A stretch of 64,000 nucleotides of DNA from Artemia franciscana (GCF_032884065.1 NC_088873.1:39367577-39431576); one strand, 5' to 3'. Counted from the stretch's first letter, positions 48,063 through 61,756 are shown. Translations and numbers: made by a program. The notes: generated by a model from the letters alone, not told the origin.

Positions 48063-50664
48063 AATTTTCTAACAAGAGTTCGGTTTTTTGTCCAGGGTGG
48101 AAGATACAGAAGAAATTTCCAAAATTTGAAATAATTTATCCGAATTCTTTTTAAATTACCGTTATTAAGAAGGGGGAAAAGACCTGAAGCATAAAGAACA
48201 GAATGATCACAGAAAGTAGAATAAAGTTTGGCCAGCACACGTCTATTATACTTCCCTCTGTTTGCAATAATTTTTGCCTAACCAATGTGAATCTTTTTAC
48301 TTATTACATAAAAAACTAGTTTTTCTAACTGAAAGTAAGGAGCGACATTAAAACTTAAAACGAACAGAAATTACTCCGTATAAGAAATGGGTTGTCCCCT
48401 CCGCAATCCTTCACTCTTTACGCTAAAGCTTTTAATTGTTTTAAAAAGCAGAATTGTGGTAAAGAGTCAAACTTTAGCGTAAAGAGCGAAGGATTGCGGA
48501 GGGGACAACCCATTTCTTATACGGAGTAATTTCTGTTCGTTTTAAGTTTTAATGTTGCTCCTTACTTTCAGTTAGAAAAACTAGTTTTTTGTTATGTAAT
48601 TTCTGAACGTTTTTGAATTAATGCATATTTGGTTTTGGCTCTCCACACATAAATTATTAAAATGAAATTTACCTTATAATTCCTTTTTTGGCTAAATGGC
48701 TTTCTCTTAGTCCTGATCAAACGATTTTGAGAAATAAGGGATGGGGAAGGAGGCCTAGTTGCATGAAATTTTTCGGTTACACAAAAAGGCAACTGTAAAA
48801 TTTAATTTTTAACAAATTTTTTTATTAGTAAAAAATATACGTAACTTAAGATTTAACTTACGTAACAAACTTTTATATTCTTAAATTTTTATTATGTATA
48901 TGAGGGGTTTTGTACCCTCGTTAATACCTCGCTCTTTACACTAAATCGTAAGTTTTGTGCCGATTCTTTAAGAATGACCCCTGAATCAGAAAGGCCGTAG
49001 AATAAATAGTTGAAATTACTAAAAATACTATAGCATAAAGAGCGAGGTATTTATCTCCTCCTAAATACCTCGCTCTTTATGCTAAAGTATTTTTAAAACC
49101 CCTCATATGCGTAATAATCCCTGTTCGTTTTAAGTTTCAATGCTACTCCTTACATTCAATTGGAAAAAACTTTTCCATGTTTATTTTTTCATTGTTTTAT
49201 TATAGTAATTTTAGAAAATCCTGCGCCCTTTTCATTGAATTTTTCTTCCCCCATGACATATTTTTCCAAGGAAAGATCCTCCCACATAGCCCCCTCCCCT
49301 CAACCCCACCCCCAAAACCAAAAAAAAAAATTTCCCTGAAAACGACTGTACACTTCCTAATAACCATTATTATATGTAAACACTGGTCGAAGTTTGTAAC
49401 TTGCAGCCCCTCCCCCAGGGACTGTGGGGGAGTAAGACATTCCCAAAGACATAGTTATTGTGGTTTTTGACTATGCGGAACAATATGGCTATCTCAAAAT
49501 TTTGATCTGTTGACTTTGGAGAAAAAATGAGCGTGGGAGGGGGCCTAGGTGCCCTCCAATTTTTTTGGTCACTTAAAAAGGGCGCTAGAACTTTTCATTT
49601 CCGTTAGAACGAGCCCTCTTGGAACATTCTAGGACCACTTGGTCGATACGATGACCCCTGGGGAAAAAAAAACAAATTAACACGCACCCGTGATTTGTCT
49701 TCTGGAAAAAAATACGACATTCCACATTTTTGTAGATAGGAGCTTGAAAATTTTGCTATAGGGTTCTCTGATACGCCGAATGCGATGGTGTGATTTGTGA
49801 CTTTTAGGGGGTGTTTTCCCCTATTTTCTAAAATAAGATTCTGTGACTTTTAGGGGGTGTTTTCCCCTATTTTCTAAAATAAGACAAATTTTCTCAGGCT
49901 CGTAACTTTTGATGACAAAGACCAAATTTGATGAAACTTATATATTTAAAATCAGCATGAAAATCCAATTCTTTTGATGTATATTTTAGCATCAAAATTT
50001 CGTTATTTAGAGTTTCGTTTACTATTGAGCCGGGTCGCTCCTTACTACAGTTCGTTACCACGAACTGTTTGATATCACAAAGCTCGAAAGATTTTTAGTA
50101 ATAGAGATACCAAGCCAATGAATACAATCAACAAGAGGGATAGTGAAGTTATTACAGTGAAGGGGAGTAGCAGTAGTACAGTTATAGGGAAGAAGCTCAC
50201 ATTTATCTATATTAAGTGAAAGGCCAATATCAGAGAAAGCATCAGAAACTGTAGAGACTATTTGGGAAAGACTCTTTTTTGGAACGGCTAATCAGAAGCA
50301 AGTCGTCAGCATATGCAAGATAAGAAACATCCACAAGACCTGAAAGGCATGTACCTGAAATCTTAGCCAGCACACTAGAAATACAAATCTTAAAAAGCTT
50401 AGGGGACAGAACACCGCCCTGCCTAACTCCTCTTCGTACCCTTATAATAGTGTCTGGTGCAGATCTTAACTGAAGAAAAGAATTTGAATACCAAAACCTA
50501 AGAAGCATTATAACAGAGAGATTGACCCAGAATTATACAAAGAAAAGAGGAGCTGTCTATGGACCACACTATCAAACGCTTTCGGAAGATCCAAAGCACA
50601 AATATAAAGAAAATTTCCCTTGGAAGAATTATCAGCCAGTAAAGAAGACAGAAGCTTATGCACA
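48063..50664 (-). mobile_element. LINE fragment split by element E copy 2
   Basis: Read on the minus strand, 50,664-50,075 gives CALDLPKAFDSVVHRQLLFS, RVRRGVRQGGVLSPKLFKI, YLAYADDLLLISRS and LSLNIDKCELLPY, then WLGISITKNLSSF. The frame resumes beyond E at 48,300-48,063 with SKKIHIG, RVLAKLYSTFCDHSVLYASG and FLLYLPPWTKNRTL. It resembles the LINE at 61.76-64.0 kb in this C-terminal part (FLLYLPPWTKN against LLRFPPWYRN). Stops and shifts are present, and there is no endonuclease part. Confidence 0.8.
48310..50071 (-). mobile_element. Element E, copy 2, inserted in a LINE
   Basis: Same parts as E1 in reverse order on the plus strand: long hairpin 48,310-48,592; inner hairpin zone about 48,890-49,110 (TACCTCGCTCTTTA.RCTAAA); dispersed-repeat segment; terminal CTACAGTTCGTTACCACGAACTGTTTG. 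The LINE reading frame resumes on both sides. The flanks share TGTGATA/TGTAATA, a possible target-site duplication. Confidence 0.82.
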
Positions 50665-51180
50665 TAAGCTATTAAACATTTGTCTGCGATCTTCTGGTTT
50701 CCCGCTAACCACACACCTTGAGAAACGGCACAAAAATGCCATGTTTAGTGGAATATGGAACTTGCAGATGGTGGGATTTCTAAAAACACGTAGATATGAG
50801 AAATAGATTTGAAATGAGCCGTTAAACATCTCTCTATGATGTTCTGGTAGCCCATTAGCCCTGAAAAAAGAGACACTTCAGCGCTGCCGATGCAAACAAG
50901 TGATTTTCCTTGCTGTTCAAGGTTATGGACTGTAATTCTTCTATTCAAGGTTTTCAACCAAGCTGATTCCAAAGATGTACTTTTCATTTCGATCTGAAAC
51001 TATTTTTGAGAGTTTAAACGCTTTTTCTGAAATAACCATAAATTATTTCTCGTAATAAACTTCTACTTTTAAGATGAACCGAAATAATAGTTACAATTCG
51101 TGAATCGGTGTCAGATGAAAATTTTTCTCACTAGGCAGTACTTTTAAAACGTGTTTTTTTAGCTTTTGGTTAGTATTAAA

Positions 51181-52812
51181 TAAAAAAAAAACAAGTTTTT
51201 TTAACTGAAAGTAAGGAGCGACATTAAAACTTAAAACGAACAGAAATTACTTCGTATATGAAAGAGGCTGCTTCCTCATCAACGCCCCGCTCTTTACGCT
51301 AAAGTTTGACTCTTTCTCTCAATTCTTCTTTTTAAAACAGTAAAAACTTTAGCGTAAAGAGCGGGGCGTTGATGAGGAAGCAGCCTCTTTCATATACGAA
51401 GTAATTTTGTTCGTTTTAAGTTTTAATGTCGCTCCTTACTTTCAGCTAAAAAAACCCTGTTTTTTTTATTTAACTTCTGAACGTTTTTGAATCAATGCAT
51501 GTTTTGGTTTCGGCTCTCCGCAGAGGAACAATTAAAACAAAATTTCCATTTTTTTGCTAAATGGCTTTCTCATAATTTTGATCGAATGATTTTGAGAAAA
51601 AAAGGGCGGGGGAGAAAGCCTAGTTGCCCTCCGATTTTTTGGTTAATTAAAAAGGCAACTAGAACTTTTAATTTTTTACGAATCTTTTTATTAGTAAAAG
51701 ATTTACGTAACTTATAAATTAGCTTACGTAAAGAACTTTTGTATTCTCATATTTTTATTACATATATGAGGGGGTTCGCCCCCTCGTCAGTACCTCGCTC
51801 TTTACACTAAAGCTTAAATTTTGTCCCAATTCATTAAGAATGACCCCTGAATCACAAAAGCCGCAGAATAAATAGTCGAAATTACTAAAAATACTTTAGC
51901 GTAAAGAGCGAGGTATTAGCAGGAGGTGAGCCCCTCATACGGGTAATAATTTCTATTTGTTTTAAGTTTTAATGCAGTTCCTTACTTCCAGCTGAAAGAA
52001 CTTTTTCATATTTATTTTCTTCCCCCATGACAAATTATCGATGGAAAGTTTCCCCAGCATATCCCCCTCTTCTCAACCCCTCCCCCAACCAAACAAATCC
52101 TCCTGAAAACGCCTGTACACTTCCCAATAACCATTACTATATGTAAGCACTGGTCAAAGTTTGTAACTTGTTGCCCCTCCCACGGGGACTGTGGGGGAGT
52201 AAGTCGTCCCCAATCACATAGTTATATGGTTTTTCGACTACGTTGAATAAAATGGCTGTCTCAGAATTTTGATCTGTTGACTTTGGTAAAATAATTGGCA
52301 TGGGAGTGGGTCTAGGTGCCCTCCAATTTTTTTGGTAACTTAAAAACGGCACTAGAACTTTTCATTTTCGTTAGAATGAGCCCTCTTACAACATTCTAGG
52401 ACAACTGGCTCCATACAATCACCCCTGGAAAAAAAAACAAAAAAACAAATAAACACGCATCCGTGATCTGCCTTCTGACAAAAAATACAAAATTCCACAT
52501 TTTTGTAGATATGAGCTTGAAACTTCTACAGTAGGGTTCTCTGATACACTGAATCAGATTGTGTGATTTTCGTTAAGATTCTATGACTTCTAGGGGGCGT
52601 TTCCCCCTATTTTCTAAAATAACGCAAATTTTCTCAGGCTCGTAACTTTTGCTGGGTAAGATTAAACTTGATGAAGCTTATTTATTTAAAATGAACATTA
52701 AAATGCGATTCTTTTGATGTAGCTATTGGTATCAAAATTCCATTTTTTAGAGTTTTGGTTACTATTGAGCCGGGTCGCTCCTTACTACAGTTCGTTACCA
52801 CGAACTGTTTGA
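51181..52812 (-). mobile_element. Element E, copy 3, inserted in block 2
   Basis: The long hairpin (51,190-51,465) comes first, then an inner hairpin zone at about 51,770-51,940, the dispersed segment and the end ...CACGAACTGTTTGA. Block 1 shows the unoccupied site near 36,870 (TTTTGGTTACTATGGGCTGG). The hairpin arms differ in sequence from those of copies 1 and 2 but match each other. Confidence 0.85.
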
Positions 52813-53010
52813 TAGGCTGTAGTCCGCTGTTTATTAGACTGGAGCTTGTGTTTCATAATCATTCTATTCCGTTTTAAGAAGGTAAGAGGGTAGACTTGCT
52901 TTCGAAGTGATGGTTTTTATAGCTGTGTCATTCCCTATCAACTAGTCTTCAGATGCTTCAAATATTGATATTTATTTTAGAGATTAAAATTACAAAGTGC
53001 TTTAAGAATT

Positions 53011-53381
53011 TCACCAGTAGCCAAGTCCACGGCCATAGCCGTAGCCACCGTAAAATGGACCATAAATTCCTCTGTATAGTCCAGCACCGTAAGATCCATA
53101 GAGTCCACCATAACCCAAGCCAAGTCCGGTGCTATAGCCAAAACCATAGCTTGGAAGGAAGGATTCACTTCCTTGGATGTCTGTGGCCTCCTTTTTTTCT
53201 TGTACTGGTGAACAGGAAGAAACTGCGAGAATGGCAAGAAAAACCTAAAAAAAAGCGAACTTGACCAATGAAGACTTAAATTTTACAGGTTTTTTTTTTA
53301 ATAAATAACTAAAATAATTATCTTTTTATGCATAAAATAGCAGTGTGCGACTAAAAAGGATCTTACTGTTTGTCCCATCAT
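53011..53381 (-). CDS. Secreted Gly/Tyr-rich protein A2 (two exons)
   Basis: Exon 1 (53,381-53,367) codes MMGQT, with two adjacent in-frame ATGs, before donor GTAAGA. Exon 2 (53,244-53,011) starts after TTTTTTTTAG with VFLAILAVSSCSPVQEKKE and continues [15 protein letters not shown], the Gly/Tyr-rich body and [10 protein letters not shown]. Exon 2 is again 234 nt. The predicted precursor of 81-82 residues is intact, with AATAAA at 52,976-52,971. The upstream TATA-like site reads CATAAAAC rather than the TATAAAAC of A1, so expression may be weaker. The role is inferred as for A1. Confidence 0.82.
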
Positions 53382-54454
53382 TAAAAAATAAAACAAACAA
53401 AAAAGAAAAAAAACTGGGAAGCCATCCCTGACAAATAAAGTTTTATGTTTTCCAAACAAACATTAATTGAAATAGTCAAGTGAAAATACATGGTTATGAA
53501 GAAAAAAAACCCACATTAGCTACTGTGTTTGCAAGTTGATACAAAAAGTGCTTATTTTGGGAACGGTTACCTCATCGTGTTCAGTAGAACACGTTTGAAC
53601 TCCTAATTTCATCAGAAAAGGCAATGGAAGATTTCGAGGAAATGGCTTTTTTTGCAAATTTTTAAATAGCTGGGAAAATTAATGAGGTAATATTTCAATA
53701 TCTCTTGATCGTTTTTGAGAAGAAAAAAAATCCAGAGCATTTTCAGGTGGCACTCTTTCATCAATTTAAGGAAACGCAAGAACTCCAAATTTCTGGTATC
53801 ATTATCCCTCTACCGCTTCTTCTCATCGTAAGCTTGATATAGTCATCTCTGACCTACAAAGCCCCAATCCCAATGACTATCTTTCTAAGGATAGTTGAAT
53901 TAGTTGGTATTTAATCTAAACTCGGCATATTAAATTTCGTGATACGAATTTCGTTGCGGCTGCCCCAATTTTTTGAATGATTTCTCCACTTGAGTAGAGT
54001 CATCCATGTTTCATTTCATGAGCCATTTTTTGAGTACACATCTTTTGATAGTTTGAACCGGGGCATGAACAATGTTAACAGTAAGATGATAGATGTCAAT
54101 TAAGTATTACTTTTTTTCTCAGTTGACTTTGCCCGTTGTCTAGCAACGGGCAAAGCAGGAATCTAAAAAGCTCAGAGTCCCTGGTGTGAGAAATTTAGGA
54201 AAGGAAAAACTTTGCAAGTCAGGAATTCAAAATTGGTTTCGAAGTAGGATCGAAAATAGAAAGACTTACAAAAATTTTCATCATTTTGGGTTGTTTTAGA
54301 TGACCAAGCTTCTTAGTAAACTTATTTAGTTTTGATGAAGAAATAGTATTTCTCAGGTGCTTATATTCAAAAATGCTAATTCTTGGAGACCTTGAGGCAT
54401 GCGCAACACTGATTATTCGCCAGAAGGGTTAAAGAACTTGAGAAACAAAATGTC

Positions 54455-56182
54455 TTGGTGATTAAATTTTAAAGGCATTAATAGATAAATATGGAAAGGG
54501 TAAAACTTGTCTTTATGTTGGATTTCTGGATCTCCATAAGGCTTTTGATAGTGTCGACAGAGAGTTATTGAAGGATGTCATGCTAAATATTGGCCTTCCC
54601 CATTCATTTGTTAGATTGATAGTGAGCATGTATACTTGTGGGAGTGGAATCATTCAAGTTGGTAATAGGTTTTCTAAGCTTTTTGATATTAAGCGGGGAG
54701 TAAAACAGGGCAGCACCCTTTCACCTAAGTTGTTTAATATTTTTATTAATGATGTTGTTAATTTTCTAGAGAATAGATGGGCTCCGAAAGTTAGCCTAGG
54801 GACTCAAAAACTATCTCTCTTATTATTTGCAGATGATATTGCTTTGGTGGCTAATAAACCGCAAGATCTACAGACTCTTTTGAATCTCATAGAAGAATAT
54901 TTGCATATAAAAAAGTTAAGGCTGAATACTGAAAAGAGCGAAGTTGTTATTTTTAAAAAAAGGAAGGTTGGGGACGATGAAAAATATACGTTTAAATTTA
55001 ATAATAAGGAACTATTTATAAGTAAAAGAATAAAATATTTAGGCTTTATCTTATCGGAAAATGGAAGCCTAAGGAGTCATGTTGATGAAATAATTAAGAG
55101 AGGTAGGGTGGCCATGTCAGCTATATTTAGAAACCCGACGATAATGGGGATCAAAAACCTAAAAATGCATAAAAGAATATTTAACACAAAAATTTTACCC
55201 GTAATAGAATATGGAGCAGAGATATGGGGTGGAGAAACGGTGCAGCAACTGGAGTCCCTTCAGCTCCAGTATTATAAAAGAGTGTTTGGTTTACATCAGA
55301 CAACTCATTCACAGATTCTGAAAGGTGATATGGGCCTGTTTTCTTTAAAGCTACGTAGGTATATTTTAATGCTTAGATTCTGGTTGAAGTTAACTAAGAG
55401 TAATGAAGATAGACTAGTAAGAGTGGCATATGAAGAGATGTTGAAATGTGGTTTAAAAACCTCGTGGCCATCCCAAATTAAATCATTAGTAGAAAAAGTA
55501 GGAATGCCTTATTTATGGAATAATGGTCTTTGCTCTCGCGATGTACCAGCAAATTTAGAAAGCCAGGTACGATTTATATTAGAGAGTCAGGAAATTCAGC
55601 ATTGGCAAGGGCTGGTTCTTGATTCTACAACCCTACAACATTATAATCAGGCAAAACCTAGTTTTGGGGAGGAAGTTTATTTTAAACTTAATTTACCGGC
55701 TATGATTCTACGTCGTTGGATTCAGCTTAGGGCAAATTGTCTTCCAATCCAGAACAGGCAAAAAACGTTCGACAAAAATAAAATGATAGTTGGTCCTGAT
55801 AGGCGGTATCTTTGTCCTCTTTGTAAAGATGATGATGAAGACTTGGATCATTTTCTCCGGAAATGCCCGGTGCTCTTGGATTTACGGGAAATTTATTTGC
55901 ATGGGATTAATTTGATGCTTCCGGGTATTCTACAAAATAGTAACCCAACCACAATATTTCGAGTGGGAGTATATATAGAAAAATCTTTAATAAGAAGAAA
56001 AAGTTTTATATGATTAATTTCTTTTGTAGTTAGATTAGGTACGTTTTGCGTTGAATTCTGTTTTTTTTTGTGCGTGTTCGTACTGTTGTTAATTTCCTTG
56101 CTTGTCTGTTATTTATTTATATTTTGTGTGTATATGGCCCACGGGTTTTTGAAATACACTTATCTATCTATCTATCTATAAC
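54455..56182 (+). mobile_element. Young 5'-truncated LINE with open reverse-transcriptase frame
   Basis: The frame is open from about 54,466 (KALIDKYGKGKTCLYVGF) to the stop at 56,013, about 515 codons without a break. RT motifs: LDLHKAFDSVDRELL, GVKQGSTLSPKLFNIF, LLLFADDIALVAN, KRIKYLGFILSENG. The C-terminal CCHC knuckle is CPLC...DHFLRKC. The 3' tail is (CTAT)5-6 at about 56,160-56,182. The endonuclease part and the first RT motifs are missing through 5' truncation, so this copy cannot move by itself. Block 1 shows the empty site. The clade is unassigned; the fragment at 7,490-7,871 has the same C-terminus. Confidence 0.88.
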
Positions 56183-57669
56183 ACCAGGTACTTAATTAAT
56201 CATGAGATTCATAATGACGAAATGACGAGTAATTCAACTGAAAAAAAGGAATTGACTTATTCAATGTTTTCCTTGTTTTAGAATCAATCTCGAGCCCTTA
56301 TTCGCCCATGTAGAGAAAAAATTTAGAAACTTATTTAGAGTGGGTTCTAATGCCTTCGCCTTATCTAATAGCAATAAATTTAACGTAAATTCCATTATTG
56401 ACTTTGTCGTATTTTTTTTTTTTTTTTTTTGAAGACTTAAGTAATTCTATTATGAATTGACAGTTACAAGTCATTCTGTTGGAATCGGTATTTTTCCTTG
56501 GCTTTAATGGGTCTTTAAATTTGCTAAACCCTTATATTTTCCACTTTGCTTTTTAATACTCGAAAGCTAATGAAAAGCCAATGATTAAAATATAAACTTG
56601 TTAAAAGCTAAGAGCCTTATGCGCTATTGAATTATAAGCAAACGGCGGAAAACATTGCCGCCGACAAGCTTTTCCACATCACTCTGGGAGCCAGTGTTCC
56701 CCTCATAAAATTCTTCCGAGAAATCCCCCCCTCGAAGTCCCCCCGAATAAATTCCACCCGAAAAAATCAACCCGCGAAAAATTCTCCCACACGCAGAATT
56801 GAGTAGCCACAGAGAAAGTACAAAATAAGTACCTCTAAATATTGATCAAATGTCTGATATCAAAAATGGTTTTCGGACAGCGGCTGGTTGGTTTTCAATC
56901 AATTTCAATTTAAGAAAAAACGACTATGAATCTTAACATCTGATTCTGTGAGCATACTCCGAAGTTTCAGCAGCCACAAGGGGGAGGTTGGAGACGAGGA
57001 AGGGGCAGTGCCCCTCCTATACGGGATGAATTCTGCTAATTTTGGAGTCTGATGTCACTCTTTACTTTCATTATAATAGCGTAGACCAGATATATTCTTA
57101 GAAATCAGGAGGGATTTAATATCAGTTTCTACATCCACCCTTTTTGGATATTTCTCCTCCCCCCTTATTTACCCCAAGTGCATCCGATCAAAATTTTATG
57201 ATAGCCATTTTGTTGCTCTGAATTTTGTTTTGCTATTTTGTTGCCTCCTGTGAAGTTTATACGACCAACCCTTCCATGAAAACCTTATATGCCCCCCAGG
57301 ACATAATCATAACTCTTGTCCCAGGGCTCTGGGGGGTTTTGTACACGCTGGAGTTTTTGTTATCCATTGTTAAACTAATTTGAACAAAATGGCTATCTCA
57401 TAGTTTTGATCCGATGTATTTGGAGAAAAGAGGGCGTGGGGAGGCTCTTAGGCCCCCTACACCATTCGGCTCTTAAAGGATCTAGAATGAGACCTCTCCG
57501 AAGTTTATATGGCCACCCCTTCCATATGATATTCCTCTGGGGAAAAAAATAATGACACATTGAAGCCTTAGAGCCTTTATTATAGGCAACGCTATATCGT
57601 TGCCTCTGATAGATATTCTGGTATCTGGCGAAACACAATAGAAAAGCTTAATGACTTGACAGAAATTAA
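56183..57669. other. Block 2 spacer, non-coding
   Basis: Aligns with 38,620-40,040 of block 1 throughout (for example ATTAATCATGAGATTCATAATGA and the dispersed repeat at 57,100-57,500). No gene is seen. Confidence 0.6.
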
Positions 57670-58205
57670 TTAAATAATTGAAACAACATATATACTTATA
57701 ATAATGAATTATAATGAAACAATATAATTATAATTCAATAAAAGAAATAGACAAAGGCCAGTGATCCGGCTGGACCGCTGGCCTTGGCACTTCCACAAAC
57801 CTTCTGGAGATCGGGCCCGGTCCACCAGTAACTGGACACTGAGTGGAATTCTTCGTTCTAAGAAACAATTTCCATCTAACTTATTTATCTCCCTCCACAA
57901 GACTTACATTAGGTTTATAGTTGAATAGATAGATGGATAGGTTAGGTTAGGTTAGGTTATTCGTTGATGGTTAGGAAATGTTGTGGTAGAAAAAGAAACT
58001 AGAAAAAGAAAAAGCTGTGAAGCAAATAAATATTATTAACAACGTACGTGTCTCATTACAGTATCACCTGTGATCGTCGAGTACCATCGCCGTGGAACAT
58101 CTTCAGCTTCATCTATCACAAACCTTGGATGTTTGAACGAGGAGATAGCTATGGCACCGGGCACGATATAACCGGGCACGTTATATGGCACGATATAACG
58201 CTATA
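57670..58205. other. Patchwork insert with (TTAGG)4 and an exon-like piece
   Basis: It is absent from block 1 and flanked by a ~45-bp direct repeat (CTGGCGAAACACAATAGAAAAGC...GACAGAAATTA at about 57,627-57,671 and 58,208-58,255). The insert contains a GC-rich stretch (57,755-57,860), a telomere-like GGTTAGGTTAGGTTAGGTTA, and after TCATTACAG a GC-richer open stretch reading VIVEYHRRGTSSASSITNLG. The content looks joined from unrelated sources, like filler at a repaired break. I cannot assign the exon-like piece. Confidence 0.6.
57938..57958 (+). repeat. Interstitial (TTAGG)4, arthropod telomere motif
   Basis: Four perfect TTAGG units in a row inside the patchwork insert. TTAGG is the ancestral arthropod telomere repeat. 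This is much too short to be a telomere. Confidence 0.75.
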
Positions 58206-60885
58206 TCGTTGGCGAAACACAATAGAAAAGCTTAATGACTTGACAGAAATTATAAATGGAATCATAGAAGACACTTACAAAGCCTATTTAATCAGATATT
58301 CAGTCTAACTTTATATCTTTTTTAAAAAATAGCTTCAACTATGGTCTATACGTATTGTCATATCCTTCAGAGCTGTTAATTAAAATAATTTATTCCCATT
58401 TGTTAGTAACGTATTGTGGGAGTAATGTTGGAATTTTTAAGATTTTTTTTTGATAAATTTGAGGGCAGAGCGTGTGCCGTAAAGGCTATGTATATTCTGA
58501 GTTCAACAAAAAGGAAACTATAGGGAAATGAGGCCAAGTTTAACAAGAACAAGAACTATATGGAATTGTATAAACTTTACTCAAGTCGTCCTGAGCTCCC
58601 AATAAAGAAACATTTCATTTTGGTTATAATTTTGGAAGCCATGTAGTGGGAATTGATTTTTTGGAGGGGGGGATTGAATTTTGGACTGGGTAGGTAAATT
58701 TGTCAAATAACTCAAAACCGAGAGCATGAGTTGAATTGGATGATAAGAAAAATGGAAAGTTCTGATCCACCAGAAGGGAGAGCCAGGGGGGAAGTCTCGT
58801 TGTTTTTTTCATTTTTTTTCAATGAAAATGCCAAACAAAGCCATTTTAAGTGAAAATACCAAAATAAAAAGGCATTTTTTTTAAATCCAGGGGGGTGGAC
58901 AAAAATCTTTCCCCCCATTAATTGACACAACTGTTAAAGCGATCAAGTCTTGATCCTTCCGCCTGTTCTTGCAGGGTTGCCAATTACTTTTGGCTTCATT
59001 CAACAGAATCAATAAATTGTACCTTAAATTGTTCCTTTTTTTCAAATAATCCGATAGAACATCATCCTCTTTCAAATTAGCTAACTGTCAGTCGTTTTGT
59101 CTTGAATCCCAAAACAATTCAGAATTGTTAATGAATATAATAGGCATATTGAGCAATCCGGAAGAACATTTTCTATATTTTAATGAAACGATTGGACACA
59201 ATAAGGAACATTTTGCGTTTCAAGTCCTTTGACCATTAGATGGAAAAAAATAAGTGCACTTCAAGGTCTCGACGAATAAGACATTGAATATAAGTCCCTA
59301 AGAAGTGTCTTTTTACATCAGAGCTGAAACAGGTTGATGCTTGCGAATCAAAACAACCAAAAATGATGAAACTATTTGTAAGTCATTTTTTTTTCAACAC
59401 ATTTTGACTCTATGAAAGCAAAGAGGAATTCCTGACCAATAAAGTTGTTTTTATTTTGTCTTCTTCCCAAGTTTTATTTGAACTATATTAAGGGGAACTA
59501 AACAGGGAAGCAGGGGGTGATTGTACTCTCCATGGAATTTTAACTTTGTTTTTAGTATAATGAATAAGTAAATAATAAAGAGCCTAGATTTCATGGACAA
59601 GCAGTGTGGTCTTCAAAAAAACCTAGATTTCAAAATACGATATTTTTTTACCTTTATTAAAAAACGAAATAAAATCTTTGCTTTTCCCCTCTGCCGTTTT
59701 CGGGAATAAATACTCTTGACTAATGAAGTCAGTTTAAGAAAATTAAGAGGGTAAATATTCTTTCAAAATTAAAAGGAAGGGGGCGTTTTTTAATTTTTTT
59801 CAGTGAAATACCATAAAAACATATTTTTAACAAAGCTAGAAAGGAAAAGAGATTTTCAATAGCCGAAAGGATAGAGTAAAGTACGGGGGGGGGGGGTATA
59901 TACCCTAGGCCCCTGCATATTAAAAAAGGTATCTTCCTAAAAAAGGGGTTATCCCAATAAAAATCATATTGTGAAATATATCATGTATCAGATGAAGACG
60001 AAATACTATGGCATTTAGCTTTTTCTTAGAAACATTACCACTGTGTAGGCCTTGTACAACAGGTATGACTGCTGTAAGCTTATCATGGTAAAAACATGAA
60101 GGAATTACCGACAATACAAGTCAGTACTTCAATACCCAGGTCGATCCTCAATGGATCTCCAATAAAGATAAGTGGCTAATATGACAGTACATTCAATCGC
60201 TATCAATGGCATCATTACGTAATAAAACACATATGCTAAGAATAAAATAAGTCGGTTAAAAGGGTGGAATAAATCGGGAACACCAACGTTGATGTAATGC
60301 CGTCAGACCCTTCAATAGAAGAACCGAAATATAAGATCATAAAAATGACATTTACGTGTACTGCTGGAAAGTACCTATGGTCTCTATAACTTAAGACAAG
60401 TGCTGGAAAACATTTTGTCACATACCTTAAAGCTCAACTGTAAAAAAAATGTCTGGACTCAAATGTAACTTACTGGATTCCAAACGGTAAAATCACTAAA
60501 AAGTTTCTATCCTGATTTATATGCCCTTGGATCCAAAAGTTAGCTTGCTGCTACCCCGAATTCGCACCCCAAAAAGCATTGGCTCTGCACTGAAGACTCA
60601 ATTTTAGTAAGAGCTGGGTTCGGCTATTAGATATTCCTAGGTCTATTTTCTGTTTTACGTTGCGAAAAAGACAGTGCCACATCATAATTCTCAACACAAA
60701 ATCATTTTGGTTTAGAAATAACCAAATTGAAGTCACGGAAAGCTCATGAACAGCCAATCAATAAGAAATATAGAGGCCATAACGTCTGCTAAAGGTCAGG
60801 TCGTTATCAGCCCACCTTTAGATCTAAAGCCAGATCTGTCCTTTTATTCTCAATAAGACAATTGCTGACAAAATAAAACACTTGC
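58206..60885. other. Block 2 spacer upstream of gene B2, non-coding
   Basis: Aligns with 40,030-42,960 of block 1, apart from the stretch 41,640-41,965 found only in block 1. No gene is seen; open stretches are short and not conserved between blocks. Confidence 0.6.
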
Positions 60886-61003
60886 CATTGTCAACTTATA
60901 AATACCACCATTTATGTGATTTATTTCCCACTTAAAATTTATCTGTTTGAGATATTTTCTAATAATATTTACTTGGAAAGCCTACAGGTTTATTTTATTT
61001 ACT

Positions 61004-61628
<625 letters not shown>

Positions 61629-61756
61629 AATGATTTCTTTGATGTAATATTCAGTTAATACGTATATTGACCCAAGCACCTGTAACAAAAGCATAATAAG
61701 GTAACTGCATGCAAGCACACAAGCATTAGCATTAATATATAAGCAAAAGCAAACAA
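61629..61756. other. Short spacer between B2 insertion and terminal LINE
   Basis: About 130 bp without a recognised feature. It does not match the B1 3' region. Confidence 0.5.

Noticed and set aside
57938-57958. A telomere or chromosome end
   Set aside because: There are only four TTAGG units, embedded in block-2 sequence that continues normally on both sides.
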